A stretch of 64,000 nucleotides of DNA. It comes from Isoetes taiwanensis. Its lineage: Eukaryota; Streptophyta; Lycopodiopsida; Isoetales; Isoetaceae. Shown here one piece after another: positions 11,088 through 23,452 of this stretch. Numbering within the stretch: position 1 is the stretch's first letter; every line of letters begins with the position of its first letter. The stretch spans positions 6,058,028 through 6,122,027 of the forward strand of contig JAJEKV010000034.1 of assembly GCA_021234155.1 (NCBI GenBank), in the 5' to 3' direction. The notes under the pieces are model-generated. The model had not been told where the DNA came from. It saw only the letters and a list, made by a program, of their open reading frames with translations, and did not search any database. The translations under genes and the position numbers were made by a program.

Positions 11088-12579
11088 TGTGACATTCCAC
11101 GTATTTATATGCTATATATACAAATACCATCACACGCACCAAGAGTACGTATAGCCATTATAAAATGAACCAAAAGGGTTAAAGTAAGCTATACTAAAAT
11201 TACATTAATTGATTAAGCTAATTTTGTCACCTTAGCTAACTAATAACTAATTATATAGTTAGTTATTATTAATTAGGCTAATTAGGCAAGTGCCACTTGA
11301 GCCAAATCGATTGGTCCTAATGGACTTGCCAATCTAGGATTCACTAAATTGGGGCTCCATCCCAATTTCTACCCCAAATCGATCTGGGAAATTTGGTGGA
11401 GAAGGAGCAACTTGTTCAACCTTTGAGAGATAATGTTTCTAGCTAGGATACTGGTTAGTGTGTAGATAGCGTGAGCTTCTAGTTAACCCTTGTATGATTA
11501 GATGTATGGTCGATCTCTATTTGTTACTTAAGCTGATGTTATGAATGGATTTATGTATTATGGTAGTTCTTTTTCTGCACCTCTTGCACTTGTGGGAACG
11601 GGGGGTAGAGATCTAAAGGCTAGTAGAAGTAGAGATGTTTCTAGCTAGTATCCCATAAATCCCAATAATTGCGGCCTATGCACAAGAACCCACCTGCCTG
11701 TGGATGCTATCCAATATTGAGCACCATACAACGGATATAATGGTGAAGTGGAGATGGAGCCTTGCTGAGCATAGCTACTGGGGCTCCTATAGTGTGCCAG
11801 GCTTATAGTCGGTCACTGCGTGTGGGCCAGGTATGGGTCTGACACCCCCTGGGTCGCAGGTGTCATCCCGAAAGGACGTCCGAGGCTCGATAGATGTGGT
11901 GAGCCAACCTATGGATTTTGGGGGGTAAGTCGGAAAAGGATGCATGCAGTGGTGCCACGATCCTCTAGCCACCCGTGAAACCATTGTGCTTTGGGAGGGG
12001 ATTCCTTTCCTGTCTCATCGGACCTAGGAAATGCAACCTGGAGTGGTCTCATAAGGTGAGTCCATGAGATTACGTCTCCGGAAGGCCACAGTCATGCCAT
12101 AACATGTTTTCAGCCTATTCTGCAAAGTGTGCACAGGAGGGGCGGATGAAATGGACTACCCTAGCCAATTTTCTATGCCAGCCAACACCATTGTCATGAT
12201 TTCGTCTGCTGTTATCTGGAGACCCTAACCTCAGTCGACCCCTTGAGTCTGATCTCGAGGTAGAACCCTCATTTATGATGCATTTATACGTTATGTTAGT
12301 ATTGTGTTGTTGTTCTGATGTTGAATGGGCCATCTTTCGAGATGGTATATATTCATGTATTGCTACTAGTGCTAACATGTATGCATGCTTCCACTATATA
12401 GGATACCCCATAGAATGCGTGAGACGAATGACATCTCCATATCCTTTACACAGACACTTGGCCATCACAAGTGGTTCGAGTAAGATGGAGGGCCATTTCG
12501 TGGTGACCAAGTTGCTATGGGAGGGAAATTTCCCATATTTATACGATGGGATCATCGTATGGCTTTGGGGAGCATCACA
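11088..12579 (+). repeat. LTR of a Ty3/gypsy-type element (about 1.49 kb)
   Basis: It begins TGTGACATTCCACG and ends GAGCATCACA, so it has 5-bp terminal inverted repeats (TGTGA/TCACA) as LTRs do. One base after its end lies a primer-binding-site-like sequence. It contains AT-rich hairpins (a perfect 10-bp arm at 11241-11250 and 11259-11268). A diverged relative starts at 54079. The boundaries are inferred from the TG/CA ends and the PBS, not from a second LTR copy in this window. Confidence 0.72.
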
Positions 12580-12580
12580 A

Positions 12581-12597
12581 TGGTGTCAGAGTCATGA
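12581..12597 (+). other. Primer-binding site resembling the initiator tRNA-Met complement
   Basis: TGGTGTCAGAGTCATGA lies one base after the LTR end. It resembles the TGGTATCAGAGC start of the PBS found in most plant LTR retrotransposons, with one mismatch in the first 11 bases. It implies that the LTR at 11088-12579 is a 5' LTR for what follows, although the gypsy pol end lies on its other side. Confidence 0.65.
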
Positions 12598-12599
12598 TC

Positions 12600-15560
12600 T
12601 CGGAGAGACCGGATCATAGCACTCGCCATGCCCTAATTAGTTGCTCGATTAGTTCGTCGTGAGAGCTAATGTAAGAAATTTCCCTAAGTTCCTAGGTAAT
12701 ATGCCCAAATAACCTAGGTGTGTGAGAGATGTGCTAATTAGGAAGAGAGATTCCAAAAGAATGAGAGATTGTGTTTTCTTTGTGATATGCACCAGGTTGG
12801 AAATGAAGCTCATACTTTATTATATTGTTCGCGAGCGGTATTATGTTCCGTATCCTGGAAAGTGGGAAGTTAAACTCATCATAAATCTGCATGAGCTCGG
12901 CATAGAAATTGTCCAAGTTTTCTTGGGTATCATGGCACGGGCTTTTGCTAAATCAAGTGTTTCTACACTCCTCAAAGCAACTTTGTAGATGCCTTTGTTT
13001 AAAAAGCGTCCATCACCTACTACCAAGCAGCCCTCTCCTTGAAGCAGCGATGATAACTTTCGTTCCTTGACTTGCCCTACCAAGAGTCCAATTAACTAGT
13101 TCTTTCTCTTGGTGGTCTCTGGCATACCAGATTTCCTACACACCTCTCTAACCGAAATGTCAAACTCATTAACCTCTTTCAAGATGTTCAACATTTTCTC
13201 TTAAGTTTATTGGCCTCGTTTGGTCGGCCTCGGCATTGGAATGGCTGATGCACTGACTTGTGGTACCTCCTCTTCTCCTGGGCATGCAGACCCACTTTGT
13301 TACCGTAGGAGGCCTATTGCTTAGTTCACCATCAATTTCTCCTCGTGCCCTTCTGGAACCATAGCTTCTATCGCGCTCTTTACACCCTACTGTCGTTAAT
13401 TGAGACTCTGTAAAATTGGAACATGGTTTTATCTTGATTGAAGCCATAGGCTAGCGGGAGCCGGGCGAGTGAGAATTTGGGTGCCAATTCAAGTTATCAG
13501 CATTCAATTCATTTCACAAATTGGCATGCGCAGGGTTGTTTCATATGCATGATTCAGGAAAAGCTGCTTACGAATATTAGTAGCGAACACACCTGAAGTT
13601 TTGATATTATCTTGTGGTAATTTAACTTTATGATATTAAAGAATATGATGGCATTTACATTAATGGCAGACCTGCTTGCTTCTGTTGTTTGCATATATGC
13701 CTTAGCGCAAGTGCTCTTGTTGCCATGTTTGCACAAATGTTGTGCAAGGCTACTGCAACCGTAAGTTAGATTTGTGGTTTAGGGTGCTGCTTTTGTTCAA
13801 TTCAGTGACAACAACAAGAGGATACCAAATAACAATATCTAAATTCTTTTCTTCTAGTTTTAGCTTCAGTTATTGCGCTAATTCATGCAACATGTTCATA
13901 TTCAATTTCTCATTGCCCTTTCAGTACCAACTCCTTAAGGGCAACCCGCTTTGCGATAGAACCTTATTTAATGGAATAAGATTATATGGTTTTGATCCAT
14001 TATGTTGAAGTGTCTTATATACAAATTTGGAAATTTATTATGAGCATGTCCCTCCAATCCATAGCTTTTTGCACGACGATCTACCTTAAGGGGCCAAACA
14101 CATCACATGCATCAAGTTGTGTAACAGCTTTGCTAAAAAAACTTTGAAGTGCTTTAATCTTTATATGGACCATTTCAACACACAGCTCTTCTTCAAATTC
14201 GACTAAGTAATCGCGTCAAACTTAAGCAAAATCAACGTCTTCTAACTAGAAATGTTGGGTCAGAGTCCAAAGTGTGATATACACATAGTGAACCTCTATG
14301 ATATAGTACTGACATATATATAATCAAAAAAATTTGTGAAGCAATAATTATTTTGGACATAACATACATTTCCAAGCAACACTCTTACATTTGAACACGT
14401 GCTAAAGAGCCATGCTAGGTCATAATTTGGTTGCGTGAAGTGATTGGTTTAGAGATGACACTAGATGCCCATTAGCACCAACGAGTTTAGTAGGGAAGTC
14501 AATGGGTACACTTGTATAAATATGATATCGGAAACTTACTTTATAGTTGGGGTATAAAATATAGATTGTTAGCACACATCGATACATGCACTTGCAGTAG
14601 ATTGTTGGATCGTGAAGCAGAGCCCAGAAAAAGATGCATGTGAAAGCAAGGATATAATATCCTACACAACCTTTAGACATGGGCAAAAGCAAGGGAGATA
14701 GAAAAATATAAGGTACATGTAACTTTAGCATGCCGTGATGTGCTGTATAGAGCACGTTGGATGATTCGAGCATCAGAAAGCAAGAGGCGGGGTATAAATC
14801 CACCACATGGGCAGAGGGTTACTGACTGAGAATTTCTTAATCACGCGGGAGACAGTGGGAATAGAGGGGGGGTGGAGAAGTGCAGAGGAATTCTGTTGAG
14901 GATAGCGTGTGTGTATCAAAGAAGAAGAAGAAGAAGAGGCAATTTTTACGAGGGAGGAAGAAGAGCATTGCGAGGATAACGTGCATAGGTGAAAGGGGAT
15001 ATGGCTAACCTTGGAAGGTAATCAAGGGGGTGCCAGGTTGGATGTGAGGTAAGATGCCAAGTAGGATGCCACATGGATTGGCACGTAAGCGAATGAAGAA
15101 GATAAGATAAAGATAGGTTTTTAACGTCCACAGGGACCAAGAAGAAGAAGAAGAAGCACTTTCTAAGTAGAAAGAAGAAGGAGAAAAAAGAAGAGCATGG
15201 CCAGGATAATAACCTTGGAGGGTAATCACGGGGTGCCATGTGGGATGCCACGTGGAGTGCCACGTAGGCTCATAGGGAATATGTGTTCCGACACAGAATT
15301 GAAGAGAGGAGAACAAACGACAAACTGGGTGTTTTTTTTTCCTCTTTCTTAAACGTCGTCATTTTGGTGCCACCTCTTCCCTTCTCGCATCACCACTCTT
15401 ATTACCCCTTCTGTCTATACTCTCACACCACGTTATCACCCCTTCTCCTCTGCGGCGGCTTGCTAGCCTGCCGGATCTCCCCTTTTCGCCATCGCCCACA
15501 TGAACCCGACCCCCCAATTCGGACCCGATCGACCCAATTCATCACCTTACCTTGAAGCCA
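12600..15560. other. Intergenic stretch with no recognised gene
   Basis: Mostly AT-rich sequence. Minus-strand ORFs at 12841-13083 and 13169-13447 read through a plausible 600-bp region (GQVKERKLSSLLQGEGC, LRSVETLDLAKARAMI) but match no family I know; they could be leftover retroelement leader or a gene relic. 13450-14880 shows nothing recognisable. Confidence 0.4.
14915..15280. repeat. Purine-rich microsatellites and an imperfect duplicated block upstream of the RCC1 gene
   Basis: GAA runs at about 14925 and 15140 flank two diverged copies of one block. Each has AAGAAGAGCAT, then AACCTTGGA(A/G)GGTAATCA(A/C)GGGG, then repeated GATGCCA(A/C)GT motifs (14950-15075 and 15185-15275). The second copy contains a palindromic G-box core, CCACGTGG, at 15248-15255. 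Its position 350 bp before the inferred 5' leader of the RCC1 gene makes it possible promoter DNA, but function is not shown. Confidence 0.5.
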
Positions 15561-17902
15561 TCTAAATTGGGCCCCTTCCTTCCCAAATTAGTTTTGCAGA
15601 GGACTCAAGCAGAGGTCAGTTTGGGTGCCCAGAAGTGCTTTTTGTTTCCTCTCGTTTTGTGCTGGGGTTGTTGGGGAGTTAGATCGGGCATCTGAGAAAG
15701 TTGGGTGTTGGATTTGGAGGTCTTTTAAAGAATTGGGCAGTCGTGTTTTAGATTGGCAGTTGGGGTTTTTGATTGGTAAATGGAGTACATGCATCGCCAC
15801 TTTTGCGCTGTTTACAATTGGTGATGATCGGCATTTGGGCTTTGATTGTTTGTGTCTTTTCACTGCCTCTTGTGGCTGACTAAGAGCGGGCCTTTTATTG
15901 TTGTCCGTCAATTGTTTGATCTGATCAAGGTGAGGATTATCTTCTTTTTTCATATTTTTCTAGTCCTTCGAGTCTGTGGTTTGGGTGCTGTGGATTTAAT
16001 AATAGGCAAAGCATTCCCGTGATGCGTTAGGCTTAGAGGGTGAACGGCCGTTTATTTATCTTAGGATCCAAGTATGCAAGGACGTAGAAATGAAATGTGT
16101 TGCATTGAATGCTTGTAATTAAGATTGTAGGTGGACTTACGTTGGTAATGTTTTATCCAAATCCTTTGTGGATTCTTAGGTTTGTTCCATGGCGCTACCT
16201 TCGGCATCAATTGCTTCCAACTGAAGAATCTAGATTTCAGAGCGAAAGGTACCTTGTTCTACAAGTTTGGAAACCAAAAACATGATTAAGAAAAACTAAC
16301 GGTTTGATTATGCACGGGTTTAAATTTGGTACATTATTGATTCATGCATCTTCTGTGGGCAGCATATACACATGATTTGTAAATATAGAAGCCTGTATAA
16401 AAAATGTGGCATTATTTCGTTGTGACAGTCGTGTAGATGTCCAAAAGCTGGATGCTTCTAGATGATTGTGTATTCAATAATCTCATGCGAAGGACATGCT
16501 TAAGAACTTGGGAATTATTTGTAACTGTAGTGTGCACTCCGTTTTTTAAATTATAATGTGGCTACTGCTTCTACTCACTTCATTTGATGATTGTCTGTTC
16601 TGGGAATAGATATATTATGGGGAGGCTGTAAGGATGAGTGTTGTACTTCTAACTATGCATAGGTGACTCAAGTTCATGCCAAAAACCTGCCTTGACAATG
16701 TGGACTAATCTGAATGATTTTGTGGAAACTTATTAGTTTCTTCCATAGAAATGCACAGAGAAAGGGAAGGAATTGGTTTCTGGATAATTCATGTTTATTT
16801 TCCTGAATTTAAGACAGGTGCTTGTGTGTCCACAAATTGGCTAGTAAAAAGATCAAGGAATTTGTTTTTTGGGGCAGCATCCTTCAAATGAAGGATGGAC
16901 GATTGCCAGCCTTAGTTTTCTTCATCAATTCAATGTTAAGGATTGGGACTATAATGTGTGATCTTAAGATGATCATGGATGTGAGGTACCTGAAGGGATA
17001 TAGGCTATAGAAACTACCATAACAAGCTTTCCAGCTTGAGATAATGTGTGTATTATTGAGATGAGATACGTGGAAGTCTGATACATGAAGCCATGGTAGA
17101 AATAGCTGAGTCCCACATGGATGTTACGAAGAAGTATAAAAGGATTTGTGCATCCAGAATCAGACTAATAACATGGACAAAGTAGGTTAGCCGTTGTATT
17201 TCATGGTGTGCTGAAGTCATTCCAATTCGTCTTTGCATCTTATATCAGAATGATGTGGAATTGAGTTGCATTATAAAGATGACTGGTGTTCTTGTATGTC
17301 ATGGTACATGAAGTCATTCCATCTTTCCTTTGGCTTTCATGCTTGGAGCATGCCAGTCCATTTCCATCCCTTTCTTCTGATAGGGCGAGGAAGACAGTAT
17401 TCATCTTCTACTACATTGTACACCCAGTGACTACTAATCATGAAGATAGAGATCTGTTGTAATGAAAGTTATTCAGGTCTTTAAATCATCCAGTTCTAAC
17501 AGTTCTTGATCTTTGAATTTCTAACTGCGGGCAGGCATTTCTGTTCAGAAATCCTCCAGTTTAGTGTTCAGGCATTGGCCAATTGGAAGCTTAATATATA
17601 TTTTTGGTATTGATGTATAGCAGAGATGATTTCAGCATTGTCTTTTTTAACAGTGGAGTCTTTGTCAAAGTATAGTATTGGTAGATGTCTGCTTTAATGA
17701 ACTAGTTAATTGGTAGTTGTCTAATACAGCTCACACACTAGCCATAATGCTCTACATAACTAAAAACTTGATATCCTTTTAAGCTTTATCAGTGATCCTT
17801 TATCCATCTGCTTAGGTGGATTTGCAAATATCTATGTAATTTGTCATGCAGTATTATTATTCCTAAGTAAAAACAGGCTAATCTCTGCTTGAATACATGC
17901 AG
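15560..17902 (+). promoter_or_regulatory. Inferred 5' leader exon and long leader intron of the RCC1 gene
   Basis: A GC-richer segment (about 15560-15929) ends in AAG followed by GTGAGG at 15930, a good splice donor. The next good acceptor (ATGCAG, ending 17902) lies just upstream of the RCC1 start codon, so a leader intron of 1.97 kb is plausible. An in-frame TGA at 17925-17927 shows that the coding region does not extend upstream. The leader itself has no conserved ORF. This is inference from splice signals only. Confidence 0.45.
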
Positions 17903-17957
17903 TCATCTGTACCTGCAAAGCTGCTGAACTGCAAGGGCACTGCACAGTGCAGTGCCC

Positions 17958-19993
17958 ATGGATACTGCAGCAAGTGGGCACTTCTGGCAGCCACCTGCCT
18001 TACCTTATCTAGGTCCTACTGAGCAGCCTCATGGTGTTGCAGCCCTCATGCAACCCTCTCAGCGCAATCAGCGCCATTGTTATGGGAGTTCAAGTCATGG
18101 AGAGTTCCCGTTGGTTAATAGTCCTTCAATTGTATTGCATGTTCTCAGTGAGTGCTGCCTTGAGCCACGTGACCTTGCCCGTCTTGAGGCAAGTTTTCTT
18201 TTTCTTGTTATTATTATCTCATCTTCTTACTGTCCTCAATTTCTCAATCTTTTGTAAATGCATTGTGCAGGCGACATGTGCCTTCTTTAAGCAGCCAGCC
18301 AACTTTCCACCAGATGCATCACTCTCTCTACCTGAGCTTGCAGCGCTGGACATGTGCAACAAAAGAGCCGTCTTTAAGCCCATGTCACCTGAAGAGAGGG
18401 ATTCATTGAAACTCCAGTGTGGAGGTTCATGGAAACTTGTCTTACGGTATCTAAAAGCAGGAGAGCTTTGTTACAGACGAGAAAAATCACAGGCAATAGC
18501 AGGTCCTGGTCACAGTATAGTTGTTACAAATTCTGGTGCTGTTTATACATTTGGTTCTAGCAGTTCAGGTCAGCTTGGTCATGGATCATTAGAGGAAGAG
18601 TGGAGACCTCGTTTGCTCAGGTCTTGCTCCTTCCACGGAGTTGGTTGGATAATTATGTTAATGTAAATTTTGACATCCTTAAAAATAGGCTCTGATATGC
18701 TCTGTATGTTCCATTCAATATTAATGTAGGTCACTTCAAGGGATACGAGTCATTCAAGCTACTGCTGGAGTGGGTCGAACGATGCTAATTAGTGATGCAG
18801 GACGTGTGTATACATTTGGGAAAGATTCGTTTGGTGATCCGGAATATGGAGGTCCCGGTTCTAAGAACATCACTGTTCCACAACTATTGGACTCATTAAA
18901 CGGAATATTTGTGGTGCAAGCGGCTATAGGGAATTTTTTCACTGCTGTTTTGTCACGGGAAGGGAGAGTCTACACTTTTTCTTGGGGTGATGTCTTCAAG
19001 CTTGGACACCAAACAGAACCTCAAGACCAGAAACCTTATTTGCTTAGAGGAGCTCTAGAAGATGTTCCTGTTGTTCAGATTGCTGCAGGATATTGTTACT
19101 TGCTGGCCCTTACTTGCCAAAAGAGTGGAATGTAATGCCTTCATCTTTTGATTCTTTCTTTAGTTTTGAACTTCAAAGTTTATGATACATCTTGAAACGT
19201 TTGCAGGGCAGTTTACTCTGTTGGTTGTGGCCTAGGAGGTAAACTTGGCCATGGCTGTCGATCAGATGAACGCTGGCCTCGCTTAATTGAGCACTTCCAA
19301 ACACTTAAATTGCAGCCTGTTGTTGTAGCAGCTGGAGCTTGGCATGCAGCAGTGGTTGCAGAAGATGGACGTGTCTGTACATGGGGTTGGGGTCGATATG
19401 GTTGCTTAGGTCATGGAAATGAGGATTGTGAATCACTGCCAAAAGTTGTTGAATCATTGCAAGGAACTAAAGCAGTCCATGTAGCAACCGGAGACTATAC
19501 GACATTTATTGTTAGTGATGCAGGAGATGTATATTCTTTTGGATGTCGCGAGTCATCCAGCCTTGGTCACTTGAGCAGTGCTACGGAAGGGCAGGTCAGT
19601 GACTGCTAAGTCCTGAAATGTTTATGTAATGCTATGCTTATCGAAAATATATTTTTACGTTTCAGATGTACTGTAGTCTTCTTTATTCTTTAATGCCACT
19701 GTCTCTAATGTTCATTATCACTGACAAGTACCTTATACCGGTTTCAGGCAAACCGGCATGCAAATGTGCTTCGTCCTGAAGTGGTATCCTCCTTGAAACA
19801 GAAGAACGAGAAAGTAGTGCAGATCAGCCTTACAAATTCTGTAACATGGAATGCACATACATTTGCTTTGTGTGAGTCAGGGAAGTTGTTTGCATTTGGT
19901 GCTGGGGATAAAGGTCAGCTTGGAACTGAGCTTTTGGATAACGAAAGTGAAAGGGGTACCCCAGAGCTTGTTGATATTGATCTTAACTCATAG
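17958..19993 (+). CDS. RCC1-repeat protein with F-box-like N-terminus (538 aa, 5 coding exons)
   Basis: Exons 17958-18188, 18271-18620, 18730-19131, 19207-19594 and 19748-19993 join in frame without stops. Residues about 45-85 form an F-box-like segment (CLEPRDLARLEATCAFF). From about residue 150 there is a series of RCC1 beta-propeller repeats (VYTFGSSSSGQLGHG, RVYTFGKDSFG, VYSVGCGLGGKLGHG, VCTWGWGRYGCLGHG, VYSFGCRESSSLGH, LFAFGAGDKGQLG). By recall, the order and signature blocks (CGGSWKLVLR, EKSQAIAGPGHS, NFFTAVLSREGRVYTF, SVTWNAHTFAL) match a conserved plant RCC1 family that includes Arabidopsis At3g26100. RCC1 propellers serve protein binding or guanine-nucleotide exchange; the precise role of this subfamily is not established here. 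The start is the first ATG after an in-frame stop. The first intron uses a GC donor. AATAAA occurs at 20034-20039. Confidence 0.93.
18189..18270 (+). other. GC-AG intron in the RCC1 gene
   Basis: Exon 1 ends CTTGAG and the 82-nt intron begins GCAAGTTTT, ending TTGTGCAG before GCGACATGT. Only this junction keeps the frame and gives the family sequence LARLEATCAFF. AG|GCAAGT is the consensus of the minor GC-AG class, still spliced by the major spliceosome. The other three coding introns have GT donors. Confidence 0.88.
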
Positions 19994-22900
19994 CAACCTG
20001 AGATGACCTGCTGTCAGGTATGCCATGGCTGTAAATAAACCTTTGGGAAAAAGTTGTTCCCTTACCTACGATTTTTTGTTGAGAGCTGATTACGTGTTTA
20101 TGACCTTCAGATGAACAACGAAGGGAGTAAAGTTAATTAAAAATTCATTTAAGCTTGTATAGATCCTTCAACAATGTCTGCAGATCTGCCAGATTGTGAA
20201 GAGAAAAGACAATTCAAATGTATAGCATTCCATCTTGGAAGGGAGCCTTTCCTCTTTTTTCTTTTAATTCACAGCCATCAACAATTGTGTACAGTCGTGT
20301 GATCTTGCATCAAAGTGTCTAATGCTTCAAAAGCAAATTCAGTGACTTGTCAAAAACTTTCGTATTGTTTTTGTTCTTTTGTTCTGCATAAATGTAAGTG
20401 ATGTATGTTTTTATTTCTTGTGTTTCCGTGTCTTTTTTGCATGACTCAAAACTTTCTTGTGAAGGAAGCAAAAGAATCTGCACCTTTATCTTGAACGCCA
20501 AGTTAAATGTGGAGTTTTTTTGTAACATAACTTTAAAGAGCGCACAATTTGAAGTTCTTCAACGTGGCTCTTCCAATTCAAGAACTTTTCCCTTTAGTAT
20601 CAGTCTTGCACGTTCAATCAACTTAGCAATTAGCCAATTCCGTTTAGAGACCATTTTAACTTAGCAATTTCTAGAGACTAACATGGCATAGTAATGTAGT
20701 AGGTCTTCTACATAAGTTGATAAGGGGAAGGAAGTTGTGTTGAAATTGCACGAGATTATTATGAAGCTAGCTAATGTTTCAAGAGGATGGAAGCCAAGAG
20801 GATTGGACTTGTCTATGTGCAATGCTCTCAGTCTGTGGAAGAGGAAACACCAGGAGAGCAGATCATGAAGTGGCTTTGTTGGGTAGAGAGCATGATGAGG
20901 GTCGATAGAGGACATAATATCTTAGATTGATAAAAGAAATCAGAAATAGTGATGGTATAGTGGCTTTGTTGGGTAGAGAGCATGATGAGGGTCGATAGAG
21001 GACAAGCGTGTGCGAAAGCATAAACATGAGACTTTGGCATGGAAAAGACATGAGGATGGGATATCATTAGATAGGAAGAAGGTAGAGAAACTTCAAAAGA
21101 GATCATTTTACGTTGAATGGGAATCAAACTGCAAATCCCATATAGCATGATTCTAAGCATTGTGTGGAGTGCTGTCGCTACAAGCAAAAGCACTATGTCA
21201 ACTCCTTTCTCATTTATATGAAGTAATCTTTTGCCCCCCATGGCGTTGAGTGAAATTGTTGTGCATAAGATTGATATGCATACATCAAATTGCCATTGAT
21301 TACATGGAATATTGCAAGGCCGCAAAAATATCTCTCTTTCACCACATATAAATCCTACTTGGCACATGGAGCACAAGCTTATTTACTTGCTTCTTTGTCC
21401 AAAAAGAAGCTTGTAGATGTTGCATTAATTCGTACAGGATCCCACTAGCTACGAACTAAAACATTTAGATGGGATCAGCTGCAATTGCCACAAGAGGCGA
21501 GAGCATGTGCATGTTGCCAGCTACAGGTCATTGAAGATGAAAACCAAAGATGTCATACTTTTGTGATGATAAAGAACCGTTATTTGGCCATTACCTTCTA
21601 TGCTTTCGCAGCTTCTCGGAGCCCCATCGGTGCATGTCATGACATTATACATTCTTGAGGTACTAGATGTGTGCCTTCAATTGTTGAGCCAACAACAATC
21701 AATTATCTTCTTTCTGCAAACTGGTCTATTATTCACGTTCTAGTATCACCATTACTCCAAAGGGTTTTTCCCTTGAAAACCTTTTGATGCAAGGATTTCT
21801 AATTCTAGTTGTACTAGTCCATTCTATAGGTCACATGGCCTATTGATCTTCGTGGACGTTAAAAATTCTATTCTATTTTTTCACAATTCCCCTACACGCA
21901 TGGAAATGAGTCGGCAAAGAGAAATGTTAGATACAATAAATAGGAACTATATATAGATGATTCCATGCAAGAATTATCTATTTACATGAAATTGTTTTGA
22001 CAGTATTTGTAAGCATCAGTTGAAATGCTTTTTTATGTAATATACTTAGAGTAACTTTTGATGCTACAAATTACTTAACAATTGTTCCTGTTTCCAATGT
22101 CTTTATGGCAGTTTTAAATTAACGGTTGGAATCAATTTCCACATAATTATCCGCTGCACAATTTATTTGTAAAATATTATAAGCATTTGTTAAACATTGT
22201 TTGAAAAGTTTCATTGTTCGATCAAAATTGTTGCTAGCTTGTTCCAGGGTTAAAAGTTAACGAGAATCTAGTAAATGTGTGTCCAGCATTGCCATGCCTA
22301 AGAAGGGATATGTGCAGATGGGCCTTTGATGTAAAATGAGTTTCTTTTTGTTATGAATGCCAACATGATTTTAATGCAATCTACAATTGAAGTTTTGGAA
22401 ACGTTTTCAAAGCATTTTTATCCTCCCCTGTCTTGTATGATATGTAGTATTTAACAATTTATTGTTGGATATGTAAACTTCATGAAGTGAGTTAATTAGT
22501 GATGCGAAGAATAAGCAATAATGATGAGCATTCGCAGTTGCTTGTGTTAACTTGGGACTTATTAAAGTGTTTCTTGTGATTGTAGTTTTGTATATCTATC
22601 TTTCATGTGCTTGTAATGGTATCTATCGGCCACACCATCGAAGCGATATTCTTGGAAGAGGACGAGCGATATATATTCAGCTTCTCATGATGGTTTCGTT
22701 ATTGGGTGTTCTTCTCATAGCAATAGAATACCATTAAGGAAATCTTCCAAGCCTGTTTTTCTATACCATACCATTATATATTTCAGATTTTTCAATTTGT
22801 CCTTTTCCTCAAGTCAACCTTCTTTTAGTTGAATTTACGGGTAACTTCTCCCTCCTTCATTTATTCAAAGGTGTTTATCAATGAGTCTGGAGGATGAGCG

Positions 22901-23452
22901 ACTTAAGTTTTTTGATTATTTTGGAAAAGTGGGTTGGTGAGATGGCGATTATGCTTGGCCGATCGTATGGATGTTGATGTGTGTATTTGAATTATGTTTG
23001 ATAGTTTTTGCATTTGATGCTTTTGAATTCAATTTTGTTTGCTCGCATGCAACATAGCAAATGAGAAATTGATGCTTTTTGACGATATATCAATCTGGAT
23101 ATAGCAGATAAACGAGCTTCTGGTTTTGGATTCAAGTTTGGGGCCATTTGGATAGCGATTTAGCTGCCCACTACTTCCAACCTCATTGCATAAGAGAAGG
23201 TCATCAGTGGAGATCGAAAAATGGAATTAGTATCTTCTTTATTGATGTCACTATTAACATCTGATGCTTGAGGTAGTGCACATTTGTATCTTCAGTATGC
23301 CTTATAGGTGTAATATCAAAGTTGCTTTCTGTCCCTTTTGGCTGAGTCTGCCATGGCTCACAAACAACAAAAAGGAAAAAAATATGACAGGGAATGGGAT
23401 AGGATTGGAACTTATAAAGGTTGTTTCAATTTCTTTTTTCTTATTCTAACTG
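19994..23452. other. Intergenic: RCC1 3' flank, one direct repeat, otherwise unrecognised
   Basis: The stretch holds the probable 3' untranslated region (to about 20.3 kb) and the 46-bp direct repeat listed separately. The rest is AT-rich DNA with no ORF that resembles a known family. Confidence 0.4.
20869..21004. repeat. Identical 46-bp direct repeat spaced 90 bp apart
   Basis: The block starting AGTGGCTTTGTTGGG occurs at 20869-20914 and again at 20959-21004 with no difference, separated by 44 bp of unrelated sequence. The identity implies a recent local duplication. Confidence 0.9.
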
